NCBI GenBank assembly: GCA_033819885.1
Contig: JAQYUZ010000031.1
Coordinates: 62,001-126,000 of the forward strand
Direction: 5' to 3'
DNA: 64,000 bases
Origin: Microbotryomycetes sp. JL201
Taxonomy: Eukaryota > Basidiomycota > Microbotryomycetes
The position numbers and the translations under genes were made by a program. How positions within the stretch are numbered: the stretch's first letter is position 1; each line of letters starts with the position of its first letter. Positions 10,687 through 22,450 of the stretch are shown in pieces. The notes under the pieces were generated by a model that had not been told where the DNA came from, did not search any database, and saw only the letters and a list, made by a program, of their open reading frames with translations.

Positions 10687-12228
10687 TCACATGTCATGCA
10701 CAGCCTTGTCCAGATCTTTATAGTCGTACAATTTTGAAATCTTGTCGACTGGGAATTGGCCTGCAACGCCAATCTTGGAGTCAATAAAAAATGGAAACAA
10801 CAGAAAGGGGGGGAGATCGCTCGAGCGTCAGAATTTACCTTTTTGGTACATGTCAATCAACTTTGGGATGAATTCTGGTGGGTTAGAGTCTCCCTCGCAA
10901 CATCCAGAGTAAGTTTTCGAGTTGCAAACGTTTTCGAAAATGTCGATCGGAACTTGATTGCCTGGTCCAGGAGTACCGCAAGAACAAACGTGTCCACGTG
11001 GAGCTGTAGCGTCGTAAGCTGTTTTGAGCACGGAAACGACTCCGGTCGCTTCCAAAGTTTTTGTCGCGCCTAGACCATAAGCCGAGACTTTTTTCACTTG
11101 AGCGACAACGTTGTGAGTTTTCCCGTTGAAAGCGTGAGTGGCTCCTAAAGAAAGGGCTTGTTCGAGACGAGAGTCGACGACGTCAACGACAATAATGCGC
11201 TCTACGCCGAGTGCCACTGCAGCAAACAACGCGCCCATGCCGACGGCGCCGAGACCCGTGATCAGGACAGTGTCGGTTTTGGCAGGCTTCAGCACGTTCA
11301 AGATGCCGCCAGCACTGTGAGCGTTTTTCGTGTTTCAGTTGCGGTCATGAATCAAACATTCGGGAAATGACTGACCCAGTCTGCAAGCCGCAGCCGAGAG
11401 GCGCCAGGGCTTTGAGGTCGGAACCCTTGGGAACTTTGACGACAGATCTCTCGACGACGAGAGCATGGCGGCCGAAAGCAGCTTGTCCAAAGAACGTTCC
11501 GTGCTGCCAGGACAATTTCGGGGTGAGACAAAATGACTGCTAGAGCGAAGAACGCTCGGGCGGGGCTAGACTCACCACGTCTTTGCCTTGATTGCATTTG
11601 GCCGCCGCTTTTGAGCAGTCGTGGCTGCGAATGCGACCAAAATTGTCTGTACCAACGACAACAGTGTGCCATGTTGATTCTTGTCAGTCGCCGTTACGAG
11701 CAAACATTGCTCGAGCGAGCTCACACTCTGCAAACTTTTCGCACGCCGCTGGATGATCCGTCTTGCACAGGCCACATTGTCCGCAACTTGAAAAGCTCAG
11801 AAGCACTTCGTCCCCGACTTGAGCCCTTGTGACGGCTGATCCGACTTGAAGAACTCGACCAGAGCCTTCGTGGCCGGTCAAAGCAGGGAAAGGTGACGGA
11901 AACGCGCCATTCTGGATGCACAAATCAGTGTGACAGAGACCACAGGCGACGATTTCGATCAACAACTCGTTCGGCAAAGGTTCGTCCAACTGTGCAGTAA
12001 TTCAGATTCGATCAGTCCGTGTGCCCAAAGTTTTTTTTACCACCCAACTCACCTCGACTTCTTGCAGGACGAAGGGCGCGTCTTTTTCTGGTTTTACCAA
12101 AATACTAGTGTGTCAGTCAGAGCACGGTCGCCGAGATCGACCTAGTCGACGACTGTGACGATGCCAAACTTCAAAGCAACCTGAACAAGGACAGACTGAC
12201 CTTGCAGCACATACGCTTCAGTCTTCAT
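10687..12228 (-). CDS. Zinc-dependent alcohol dehydrogenase, aryl-alcohol type
   Basis: This is a medium-chain NAD(P)-dependent alcohol dehydrogenase. Exon 1 starts MKTEAYVLQ; exon 2 brings PEKDAPFVLQEVE. Next comes ACGLCHTDLC with the catalytic zinc Cys, GHEGSGRVLQVG, and the structural zinc cluster CGQCGLCKTDHPAAC. Another exon gives HGTFFGQAAFGRHALVVERS and LAPLGCGLQTGAGGILNV. The Rossmann block reads TVLITGLGAVGMGALFAAVA, and VERIIVVDVVDSRLE holds the coenzyme-binding acidic residue. The last exon reads GQFPVDKISKLYDYKDLDKA, the usual MDR ending. At least five introns are predicted. The closest remembered relatives are benzyl/aryl-alcohol dehydrogenases, suggesting use of aromatic alcohols, but the substrate is inferred. 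Confidence 0.9.
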
Positions 12229-12590
12229 TTTCAGAGTATGCGGTGATGCGGGAAAGAAGTCACTTCAATGTCCAAGGCCGACGAAGAACGTCGAGCTCGA
12301 GCCGAGCTTTCCCCATGGACCCCACCGCCACTTTCAAGACTCGCGAACCGCGGAGGGTCACGACGGCTGAAAGCTCTGCCGCCTCTAGTGCGTATCGTCT
12401 TCAAGAAATTTGTCATCGTGCTTGCTCTGCAGATGTCTGCCACTCGCACAACTGTGACGACTCGCCTCGCGATTTGCTTTGTAGGGCTACCGCCTCGATA
12501 TTGAAAAGCATACTAACATTACAAGGAGGAAAGCAGGCTCAATACTTAACCAATTTCATACGGGCACAGCCTTGTATAGCCAGTACAGCG
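12229..12590. promoter_or_regulatory. Gap between BLH stop and ADH start
   Basis: This 362-nt gap holds the promoter of the alcohol dehydrogenase gene and the 3' end of the bleomycin hydrolase gene, both on the minus strand. An open frame on the plus strand runs through it but has no recognisable protein features. Confidence 0.45.
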
Positions 12591-14559
12591 CTAAAATTGC
12601 CCGACATCCGATCTGCGGAAGCCACTTCCCGCTCTCGCAAGGGCGCCGAGCGGGTCGTAGCAGGGCAACACAGTCACCTGAGAATTGTCATAGATATTGA
12701 GCAAATCTCGAGGCAAGTGTGCGCGTGGTATAGCAACTTGGTAGACATATTCCTGACGGGAAGAATTAACTGTCAGGTCTTTCTGAGTTTTGCCACTGAG
12801 CATGCACGCGGGCGACCTACAGAGAACCAAGAATCGGACATGACAAAGAATCCCTGGATTGGTACGTCAGAACTAGTCTTCCGTCACGTTGTCACAACAC
12901 ACATGGTTGCAAGCCTGTGGACCCCAGCTGTTTTCAACCTTCCACTTGATCGGTTTGTTCGTATCGTGGTCGAGATGGACGCCCGTGAACATCATGGCGC
13001 TGATTTTCCTCACAATAAGCTGGTCTGTTGCGGTTCAAACCTATTCTTGACTCACTGAGTCATGCTCGAGTCGCCCGTTTCGAGGCGCTCCTTTTTGCTC
13101 ATCTCGACAGTGGTTCCAAAGGCGTCTTCGTGCTGCAACAACAATGAGAGATTAACAGAGGATCCTTGAGGATAATCCTGCACGTAAGCTTACGTCATCT
13201 GTGGAGAGCCAGATCAGCCACACTTGCGCCCGAAAAAAGCGACGCAGCACAACTCACACATGTGCAAGTCCATTATGCCCTTTTGCATGTTGGAAGCCTT
13301 TTCAACGTCGCATCCAAACCATACCGGTACTTTGTCCTGCAACACTTGGGTTGCAAATTGTTTCATATCTTCAATAGTTAGGTTCAAGTACTTGACTTGG
13401 CGCTGGGCTCCTACCACATTGCCGAGTCTGTCGACAGAGTACGTCTTGTCATACGGATGACGAGGGTCGTTGACCAAAACGATAGCACTGGATACGTCGT
13501 ACGCGCCCGTGTGAAGTCTGACAAAGTCGAGTGCCGTTGTGACGATGCGCTGATATACTTTGTGTTTGTCAATGAAGTCCCATGTAAACTGTTTTGGTGG
13601 AGCGACTCGTCAGCATGAGATCATGCCGAGCAGGAAAAGAGTTTCGACGTTTAGCCTACCGTCTCTGTTGGCGTCTTTGGCATGCCGCAGCATGTGGCCA
13701 AGATCCTGAAGACTTGCTTCATCTGCTCTTGTTTCATCTGGCGAGCCGTTTTCAACGAGGCGCTCGAGCCAATTTTCAACTGTTTCCTCAGGACCAGAGC
13801 ATACTCTCTAAGCTTTGACGCCAAAAGAGCGTCGACGTGGTGCGAGAATGAGGAATTGATTGACTCTGGGTACACTGACTGGGGAACGAGACCATATTCT
13901 TCGATGAGTGCAACAGCCATGTCGTACGATCCACCGTCTTGAGACTCTGTGCCGGCCATCAAAAACTGCACGTCGCGCGACGACAAAGGTTTGTCGGCCA
14001 AGTCGATCATTTGCTCCAAGAACCAGTTTGCTTTGGCCAAATGGTCGTAAAAGAACAAGTATGATTGAGACAGTTGAAACTCTTTGAGTTTGTACCGTCT
14101 AGCGACAAAGATCCGAATGACATTCGTTATAGAGAATAGCCAACAGCGGCCGCTTGCTTTCTGGTTTGTGATGGGTTCGCCCTCGTCAGACAGTTGAACG
14201 TTGAAGACTGAAGGTTCACGCTCTCGTCAGTGGCAAAAGTCATACCGCCGAGTCATTACGTCAGGACGGTACGGACCCAAGTTGCTGTCAATGTCAATCT
14301 GTCTGGACCTCAGCGCCGTATCCATGTCGACTTTGCTCAGGACGGCCGATGCCAGTCGAAAATGACTGTCATTGTTCAGTTCCTGAACAAACTTTCGGAT
14401 GTCCTTGATCGAAAAAGCCTTGCCGTCATCTCGACCATTGACGACTGATCGTGTGGCGGCAAGTGACCCTCGGCCTGACGCGGAAGCGAGCGACGCGAAC
14501 GAGTCGCGCGACCGCAGCACGGTTGGCGTCCTAGGGACGCTGTATGGAATGACGCTCAT
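12591..14559 (-). CDS. LAP3: Bleomycin hydrolase (peptidase C1B, Lap3/Gal6 type)
   Basis: This is a cytosolic papain-fold aminopeptidase of the hexameric BLH family. The N-terminal part has FSIKDIRKFVQELN, and then QLSDEGEPITNQKASGRCWL, with the catalytic Cys just before LFS. YLFFYDHLAKANWFLE and the long helical region follow. VPVWFGCDVEK, MTHAMMFTGV (catalytic His) and WKVENSWG (catalytic Asn) complete the triad. The C-terminus has PRDLL and VTVLPCYDPLGALA, the family's self-inserting tail. Here the frame continues for about 14 residues past GALA, whereas yeast Gal6 ends one residue after it, so processing or a missed last intron is possible. The start is the first ATG (MSVIPYS); an upstream exon is not excluded. 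Several introns are present. Confidence 0.93.
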
Positions 14560-14992
14560 CACGCGAGACGTTCCAGACAAAGCTTGCAAAGAAGGACAAG
14601 AGGAAGATCGAGTCTGAATCCCCTTGATCGGAAAGCAGCAAACTCCACGGACTTTGCGCTCAGGAGCCTCATGTGTGCACAGGCGAGACGGGCTGTGATT
14701 CTTTGCATTCGGAATGAGCTACTAATTACAGAATCGGAGCGATTGCCCGGGAGTTTTGCCGACCTGGCCTAGGCAAGTTTGCCACACGAGCAATTCTCAC
14801 AAAATGTCTGACACGCAGTCCGAGAATTTTCTTTTTCATAATGTATCGGTACTGAGGTCTCTCGCAAGTCTTTGCTGCGTCGAGTGCATGGGCGATGCTG
14901 AGGTGAGCAAATGTGCGCCGAGCTCGGCCGAGCACTGGCCAGCGCGCTTGTTGTCGACCTGCCCACGACGGTTGCCGCTCCTCCCAGACACA
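14560..14992. promoter_or_regulatory. Divergent promoter region, LAP3 and COX17
   Basis: This 433-nt gap lies between divergent start codons. No gene is supported. I see no obvious known binding site. Confidence 0.45.
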
Positions 14993-15439
14993 ATGTGGCC
15001 ATTCTCGTCATCCGATTCGGGCGCCGCTGCGTCTGATGCTGTGCCCGCGTCTCCGCTCGGTCGCCCGCTGACGAACGCCGAGGCGATCGACCCAAAGATC
15101 AACCCATTGAACCCGCAAGGACTCAAGCCGTAAGCAGTGCGCATGTTTGAGACCATGTTCAGCCTGGCATGGCCCCCTTGTATCCGGTCACAGGGTCCGG
15201 GCAACTTGCCACAGAAAAATGACGCGCAACCACAGTCGCACTACAGCCACACAGGTACACTGACCAACGCTTGTCATCACTCCAGATGCTGCGCTTGCCC
15301 TGAAACAAAAAAGGCACGGGACGACTGCTTCCTCAAATACGGCAGCAACGCCGACCCGGGCTCAGACTCGCAAGACAAATGCAAGCACATTGTCGAGCAA
15401 CATTTGCGGTGCATGAGGTCACTCGGATTCAACGTGTAG
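14993..15439 (+). CDS. COX17: Cytochrome c oxidase copper chaperone
   Basis: COX17 carries copper to SCO1 and COX11 in the mitochondrial intermembrane space for cytochrome oxidase assembly. Two exons join cleanly. Exon 1 (14993-15129) encodes a Ser/Ala/Pro-rich N-terminal extension ending GLKP. Exon 2 (15286-15439) encodes CCACPETKKARDDC and then the twin CX9C-type helices, ending HLRCMRSLGFNV. The intron splits the Pro codon of KPCCAC, the copper-binding CC site. The predicted length is 96 residues, longer than the yeast protein (about 69) because of the N-terminal extension (MWPFSSSDSG...), whose function is unknown. The intron is long for this region (156 nt). Confidence 0.93.
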
Positions 15440-15713
15440 AACTCGTCATCGACCACCCTACACTCTCTTTGCATGCTTGTTGTACACTTAAGATCGGTGC
15501 AATCTTTTCTTTTCTCCACTCGAACCCTACTCTCATATCGACAGCGGCCTTGTCGCGATTGCACAAAACACGATAAAAGATCAAATCATATGTCGCATAT
15601 GTGGCTATCGACGTGCTCGAGTCTCGATTCAGCAGGAACCAGTCCTTTTCTCGAAACGCGCATCTTTGCTTCGCCATACCATTCAGAAAAAAAAATTTGA
15701 ACGTGCACGCACG

Positions 15714-18348
15714 TTAAAAAAGCTCGGCACCTTGCCGCCTGACCTTGCGATTCATAGTTGATTCTTCGAAAGATACGACGCCACGCTTGGACAGGGCCCC
15801 TGAATAAATCGACAATCTCGCCTTGCCTCCGCAGTATTCTCGACCGTTACCTAACGAAAAACAATTGTGAAAACCAGACAAGACTGTCAGCTCGGCGTGT
15901 CCCGGTGAAATACAGCGAACAAGCGGTACGAAACTGACCTTTGCACGGGTACGCACACTCGCTCGCATCAACTTTGGTAGCCGCATTCGACAAACCCGTT
16001 TTTGATCCATAGCATTCACCGTAAAAGCTCAGTCCGCACACCTTTGCGCCTGCAGACGAGCACGAGTTGAGACACGCTTCAATCGTCTGGTTAGAGTTGC
16101 GCAAATTGAGATCCAAAGAACGCTTGTTGTCGACAAGGTCAGTGTAGCATCCCGTGAACTTGTATCCGTTGAAGGAAGCGAGATTCGGCTTTGACGGCGC
16201 GGACAAAGCTTTGATCTGATTGATTCTTGCTGTCAATAAACGGATCGATCGAACCCGAGGCCGATGCCTCGTCAGATCAGCTTACGGTCTTTGACATGTA
16301 CACGTCCAGACCCTGAGGTCCACCGCACGTCTTTGAAGAGTCTCCACCGCACTTCATCGTGCAAACGCTCGCAGCAATCTTGACCGTGTTGACTGACAGG
16401 GCTGAACCGGCAAAACATTCTCCTCCATAAGACAAAGCGCACACGGCATAATTCTTGGCTTTGCAAGCAGTCAAACAGCCTTGAATCGTCTTGGCTGGGT
16501 TGTCGAGCTGGTTCGGCAAGGTGCGAGCGCCATTGATCAAGTCATTGTAGCATGCCGTGTCTGACAGAGCCAGAAACTCGTCAAGACGTCAGAAACGGCA
16601 GGCCACTCTTGAAAACTCACAAGTCCAATCAGGGCTGTTGGTCAATTTGCCGACCAAAGCCGTTGAAGAAGGAGCGACGCTTGTCGTCGTCGTTTTGCTC
16701 GTAGTCGTCGAAACCTTGGATGTTGACGTAGAGCTGCGAATCGTTGTGGTCGTAGCTTGCGATGTCGTCACAGGCACGTTCGTAGAGGTGCGCGTATAGT
16801 ACTCGAACGCAGTTGGCTGTGAGCCACCGCAGTATTGGAGCGGATTGTCGTCGCAAGTCAAACCACAATAGTCGAAGCCAATCGGTTTGCTCGTACCCGC
16901 CAACGTATTACCACCCCAGCACTCTCCATGGTACTGCACGCCACACTTGGTGAAGCCTTTGGCGGCGCAGGCGTCCAAGCATGCTTCGACGGTTTTCACG
17001 GTGGTGCCGAGGCGTGTTGGCAATGCACGAACGTTGTTTACATTCTCAGAGTAGCAGTCAACGTACTCCCAGTCCTTGTAGTCTTCCACTACGCGCGGCT
17101 GGTTCGCCAAAACGGGCGCACCAGGTGGCGCAGCCTTGCCAGTGTACACGACAGGGTTCGAAATGATGGGTGCTGGTTCCGAACAAGGCTTTGCGGTCGG
17201 TCCAAAGCCAGTGACGGGGTTACAGCCTGGCAGTTTCGGCATGACGGGCAAGTCGACAATCTCGTTGACGTCGGGCGTCTTGCGGCACTGTGCTTGGTCA
17301 TCATACAGGTCGAAAACTTTGCAGTACTCGATCACGCCGCTGTCGTCTGTGCAACTGTCGACGGCTTGCTGCAGAACCTGCTTGTCCCACCCGTCCAAGA
17401 AATCACCGTGCAATCCAAAGCCGGTTGGATCACCGTTTGCCAGAACGAACGGTTGGGTCTTGTTCATTGCCTGATCGCGCAACCCGGCCCAGTCGTGCAC
17501 GCTCCACAAGACTTCGTAGAACAAGGTGACGACCCTGATCGGATGCGTGCTCGGACACGTGCCGAATTCGCCGCGAGAGCTGTACGCCATGTGGTCAAAA
17601 TGGTTTGTCGAATCGACATTCTTGCCGTCCCAACACGATGGCATGCGAATCTCTGCTCGAAGGCCGTTCGGGCAATCTTCCGCAGGCAGCCAAGGGTTGC
17701 GAGTCGGCTTGATGTTGCCACCGAGGCAGTTCCATCCGATCGCCTGGGCAGTCTGTGAGCTAGGGTCGTATGAACGAAGGAACGGGTTGCCAGCAAGGAC
17801 ACGCAGGCCATCAGGGAAAGCAGAGATCTTTTCGCCGTTCTCGCCACGTTGGAGGTAGTAAATCAAGCCACCGCCGACTTGCTTGACGGGACTGAAGCTG
17901 CCGTTGGCCCATTGAAAGTACAAACTCGGAATCCAGTAGGCACTCTTGTCTTGCTTGACTTTGCAGCTGGTGCATTCAGAGTCGAACAAGTTGTCGAACG
18001 TGTTTGACAATGCAAAGTTGCTGCCACCCATGATACTGGACATGCATTGTCATCAGTGTGTGTTGCAAACGAAAAGCAACTCTACTGACGTGTGGACATG
18101 ACCACTGACGCCGCCAGGGTTCACGATTGGATCTGCTCGCTCGACAATCAGTGGCGCAGAGCATGGTCTGCGTTTAGAGTACGTTGGGACGGCCGCGCGC
18201 AATGTATCAACGTGACGTCAGCGGAAAGCGAGCAGCGACGAGAGCCCAGTTACGAGCATGAAGAGAATGCTCACAATCGCCAGAATGCCTCGGCGGTCGG
18301 CACTGTGAATGCGCCCAGCACAGCCAAAGCTGCTATCGATTTGAACAT
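15714..18348 (-). CDS. Secreted DUF1996 protein with three WSC domains
   Basis: Exon 1 encodes a signal peptide (MFKSIAALAVLGAFTVPTAEA). Exon 2 starts the DUF1996 domain (ERADPIVNPGGVSGHVH, then GGSNFAL). The large exon continues it with FPDGLRVLAGNPFLRS, CWDGKNVDSTNHFDHMAYSS and FGLHGDFLDGW. Three WSC modules follow, separated by short linkers. WSC1 has CYSENVNNVRALP...QYCGG, and after it comes a Thr/Ser-rich linker. WSC2 has CYNDLINGARTLP...TCGGPQGLDVY. WSC3 has GCYTDLVDNKRSL...EYCGGKARLSIYSG. WSC domains bind cell-wall beta-glucan or other polysaccharides. DUF1996 is common in secreted fungal proteins and has no proven activity. The role is probably extracellular, at the wall or substrate. 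The last exon ends with a basic tail, MNRKVRRQGAELF. Confidence 0.92.
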
Positions 18349-19387
18349 GATGTTGTAGTATCTTCCTGTTTCTCTTGCTTTAGGAGAAACCGACAAGATG
18401 AAGAGAAAGAGGGAACGTCAGTTCGCAGTTGAGCTCGTCCGCGGAGATGGGCGCATAACTCCTGGCACGGCACGAGGTTCGGATCGCGATACACATTGAC
18501 CGAACCGAGTTTGCGCAGATGCACAGCAGCGAACCAATCGGCGCGCGCGTGTGTGTGGGGTTTTTTGGCAAACGCGTGGCACAACACAACCTTGTGCGAG
18601 TCTCGAGTCGAGCCGCAGCAAGCGAACGGTTCGTGTTTTGAGGAATCACTCACCGTGTATCGAGTTTAACAAGCAGATTGGTATCGGATGTGTGCACGTG
18701 AGTCCAGCTCTGTGTGCAGTGGGGGGCTTTCGTATGTGAATGGACAGACAGAAGAGCAAGCAGACGCGCGTTCGTTCATGCCGCGCCCGTCGATCAAAGC
18801 GAAAAGCTTGCCGGCCGCGGATCCGAAAGGCTCGTTTCGGAAAGCGTGAAAAGAAACGCTAGTGCACGTGCACAAATGCACGATTTTTGGCGTTCATCTT
18901 TCTTTGTTTGCTCATCCGTTTGTTCGTCCCTTTTGGCTGAAATTTCTCGTGAGCCATGTGCGCTGCGATACGATCTATGCGCTCGAGCTCCGGCGATTCC
19001 CTCATGGCGACGCGCGTCTTTGTCCACCTCAACCGAACAGTCGCACATTTGTTACATCAAGTCATGCATGTCATATTCATCAAAATGTCATGTCGTGTAA
19101 ACAGTCTCTGCGATCCGGATGCCACGCCCCGCACGATTCTCCCTATTTTCCGCATCGCCAACTTGGGAACCACGGATTCGTCCACACGACACACTCATGT
19201 TTGTCTTCAATCAAACCAGTTCCTGCCAGATGGTCGCTAGTATGGCCGAGAAATTCGAGATTTTCGCGACAGACTCTGCCTAACGTTTTAAACCACTGAG
19301 CGGAGCACATTCATGTCAGCAAGTCTCTGTCGGCGGATTGATCTGTCATCAAGTAATGGCGCACACGAAAGTGCTTCTGCTCTTCTT
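18349..19387. promoter_or_regulatory. 1 kb intergenic region upstream of the DUF1996-WSC gene
   Basis: I found no convincing gene in this stretch. It contains the promoter of the secreted WSC protein and the 3' flank of NAA35, both on the minus strand. It is one of the two longest gene-free gaps in the window, in keeping with a regulated secreted-protein gene. No known motif stands out. Confidence 0.45.
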
Positions 19388-22017
19388 TCAGCAAGAGAAA
19401 ACACTCACTTCAACTCGAGCACTGCGCGCCGACTCTAATCGAACGCAGTCAAACAAGTTGGACACATCTTGTGCTTGTTCTTGGACATGGTGATCCTCAC
19501 GAACCTTGACAGGCCCCAAAATGCTCGAGATCGCGGTCGCGCTGGTCGAAAACAGATCCCTCGCCTCGGTGCGCGCCTGCGGTGCCGAGCCAGGGGACGG
19601 TCGCGAACGGCGAAACAAATTCGAGAAACAAGTGGAGCAGTCGAGTGGTCGCCAATCCGGTGGGTAGAATGGACACGCGAGGCGCGGAACAAGTCAGGAA
19701 ACAATCAAATGCAGATAGGGTCCCCTGGGCAACTCACAGTCGCAGGATCGGAAGGGCGGCTCCGGTTGAGCCATTGCTGGTGGTCGCACATGTTTGCCAG
19801 AATGTCACCATCGCTCGCACAAGACATGGCCCATCCGAAGCGCTGCTCAAAGCGCAAACAGTCGCGCGTTTCAGGCTCGACGTCGATCAGAAAGGGGCTA
19901 GCTGTCTTTGCTGGCTCGCTGAGATATGTATCCGACATCTGGGACGAAAGCGGATCAGTAATGCTCAACGTATTACCGGCAAGTCTCACTCACAAGCACG
20001 CTTGCCCGACACAATCCACCAAGTACACTGAGGTACTCTGAAGAGTATTCGAGGTACGACGTGGCCGCTGTCGAGCGTAGCACGTCCAATGCTTGCCGAG
20101 CTCGCGAGAGTATTCGCTCTGCTATCCACCAAACTTGACACCACTCGTTTTCCTCGTACAGATCGAGTTCGAATCCGGACAGCAAGACTTCGGCCAATTC
20201 GAAGAGCACGAGTTGATCGATCGCAGGTTTGATCATCAATAATCGCCGAGCTGAGTCCTCCATAATCTTCTCAGCTCTCTGAGCTGTGACCTGGACCTTT
20301 TGAAATACAATCAGCTTCGTAGCAGTTGTATCGCTTCGAAAGCTCACTTCGTCACCCAGCTGTAGCAATTGTTTAAATCCTTTGATGGTCAACCTCCGCG
20401 CTCTTGCGCGATTCTGACATCTGTTCCACAGCAAGGTGACCAGTTGAACACCGAAGCGCTCAACCCAGCCCAATACCCTTCGTGCAGGAGCGTCCCATGT
20501 CGTCTCCGCATCGCGAACACTTTGAAGCGTCGTCCACCAAGTAAGATCGATCCCGACGAGATCGCTACAGAAAGCAAACGAAACCGACAGAATGGACGAA
20601 GACCCAAAAACGGTCTGGCCGGACAATATGATGCTTTGGTGAATTGAACGAGAGTACGGCAGCATATTACGCCCGCACGCATCTGCGAAATATTCCTGCC
20701 AGAGAAAAATTGTAAGAGGCTGAACGATAATTCAGCACGTTGAAAGTTCACACCTGTAGCGTCGCCCAACTGTTTTTGCGGTCCCAAGCTTGCCAAAGCG
20801 CCACAGCGGACTGGGTCTCTCTGATCAATCGATGGTACCGCGTCCACGTTTCCCTGAACGATAACGGAGGTATGTCTTTCGGCGGTTGTGGTGACGGCAG
20901 TGGCGCGCTCGTGCCCAGTGCGTACACGGCCATCAATGCCTCACTTGGCGCAAACTCTGTCCTAGGCGTCGATTGCAAGCGGACTAGAGCATCTTGCGAC
21001 AAGGAAAGATAGTGATGGATGTCGAGAGCCGATGTGTGTTGCGGTGAAGTCAATAAAGCGAGACTGTACACTACATTCTGGAAGCAGATGGTCAGCTCCT
21101 GGCGTCTTATGCGTGCCGTTTAGACTCACGAGACGCATGGATAGATGAGCAGCGAGAGCCGCTTTGACATAATCATCCATGGATTGCTCAGACAGCAGGG
21201 CGATAGCCGTAGACAATGCTTGAATGACTTCGTCCACCGTCACAATCGGTCCGTCTTGACCTTCTCCTCCAGCGACCACATCTGACGTTGAGCTTTTCTT
21301 GCAAGCAAGAAGGAGTTCCGTAAAGTTTAGAGACGCCATGTTAAGATGCACATCCTCGTGCTAGTGGCGAGTCAGTCATAGCTAAACGTGCGAGCCACCA
21401 AATGATGGCTGCGCTCACTTCGTATATTTGTGCTTTTGCGAGTTCTTCCCATATGATTTCTGTTGTTTTGATGGTGCCCATGAGTATTGCTTTCAGAATG
21501 ACGTGCATGGGCTTGTCAGAAGTGGCAAGCCTTTCGAGTTGCGACGGGCGGAGGTATTTGCAAGTGAACAAAGTCCAGGCAAGAGGATGCCCATCGTGGA
21601 ACGTGGTCTGTAGCTAGAGTCTGAGCCCGACAACGATCCATCAATGACTGGGAGACATACCTCTCGACGGACGAGCTCGTCAATGATCCACACGAGCTCG
21701 TGAGGCAGAAGCTCGGCCGTGCAATCAAACAGCTCTTGTTCGTTCATGTGTGAGTTTGGGCGCTTTAATGTCAGATACGAGTCTGTACGCGGCTCCATAA
21801 TCTACCGCAAACGCGCTCGTCAGCCTCGGCCATGTCGGTAGCAGGTGCAGCCAAAGTGTACTTCTCCAGCGCTCATCAAGTCCATCAATGTCAACCTGTC
21901 ATGCTTGATCATGTCGCCTGGTCGCAGGGCATGGATCGCCCGTACGACGAGGCCGCCGACGTCAACATACTCGGCAACCGTGTCACGCTCAGCTCGCCCG
22001 TGAGCGTCAATTGGCAT
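19388..22017 (-). CDS. MAK10: NatC auxiliary subunit NAA35 / Mak10
   Basis: NAA35 anchors the NatC N-terminal acetyltransferase (with NAA30 and NAA38) to ribosomes. The first exon reads EYVDVGGLVVRAIHALRPGD, then LTLMDLMSAGE. Splicing at 21868 or nearby joins it to IMEPRTDSYL, matching the family signature SAIEIMDPKMDS in weakened form. Then come ELLPHELVWIIDELVRRE, AWTLFTCKYLRPS and a long helical body with ALDIHHYLSLSQDALVRLQ and a VELxLWNRCQNRARxRR-like block (LLWNRCQNRARARRL). The family's C-terminal region follows, with EPETRDCLRFEQRF. The end of the gene is less certain, because the last exon could use one of two frames. Many introns are present. An ATG at 22017 is the best start. Confidence 0.85.
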
Positions 22018-22450
22018 TTGCTGTTCGGTCTGGCCGAACCGAGCGCGGTGTACGCGATGACGAGACAGAGTTCCAGCTCCGACTCCGAGTCCGAGACTCG
22101 GCCGCTCTCAAAGTCACGTGCTTGTCGTCATCCGGTGCATCAAACGTGGCAAAAGTGTCGGATCTTTTCGATGTACTGCATGCTTTCTCAGCGCAGACTC
22201 CTGCTGGATACGCCACCTCGAACTTGGTAACGGAAATGCACATAATTACAACGGCGCTTGAATGCTGCAGATACAAGTTCTGATTTCGGTGCGACAGCGT
22301 TGTCGATCAGTACGCGTCGCGTTCGGAGGAGGCACAACCGAATCATCGGAGGATGACCTCATTGCTGTCGAAAATGACCGCAGACGGGATGCTGACCGAA
22401 CTTTTCATGCTTCTCCTTCCTCTCATACAGCACTGAAGAAAGACCAAAAG
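22018..22450. promoter_or_regulatory. Divergent region between NAA35 and the first MFS gene
   Basis: This 433-nt gap lies between divergent starts. Open frames cross it but look like chance frames. No motif was recognised. Confidence 0.4.

Noticed and set aside
12243-13058. A 271-codon open frame on the plus strand
   Set aside because: It overlaps, antisense, the last exons of bleomycin hydrolase and the promoter of the alcohol dehydrogenase gene. It has no protein-like features.
16835-17758. A 307-codon open frame on the plus strand
   Set aside because: It lies antisense to the DUF1996-WSC exon, which has clear domains. The frame is a by-product of the codon use of the real gene.
19469-20041. 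A 190-codon open frame on the plus strand
   Set aside because: It is antisense to NAA35 exons and has no recognisable motif.
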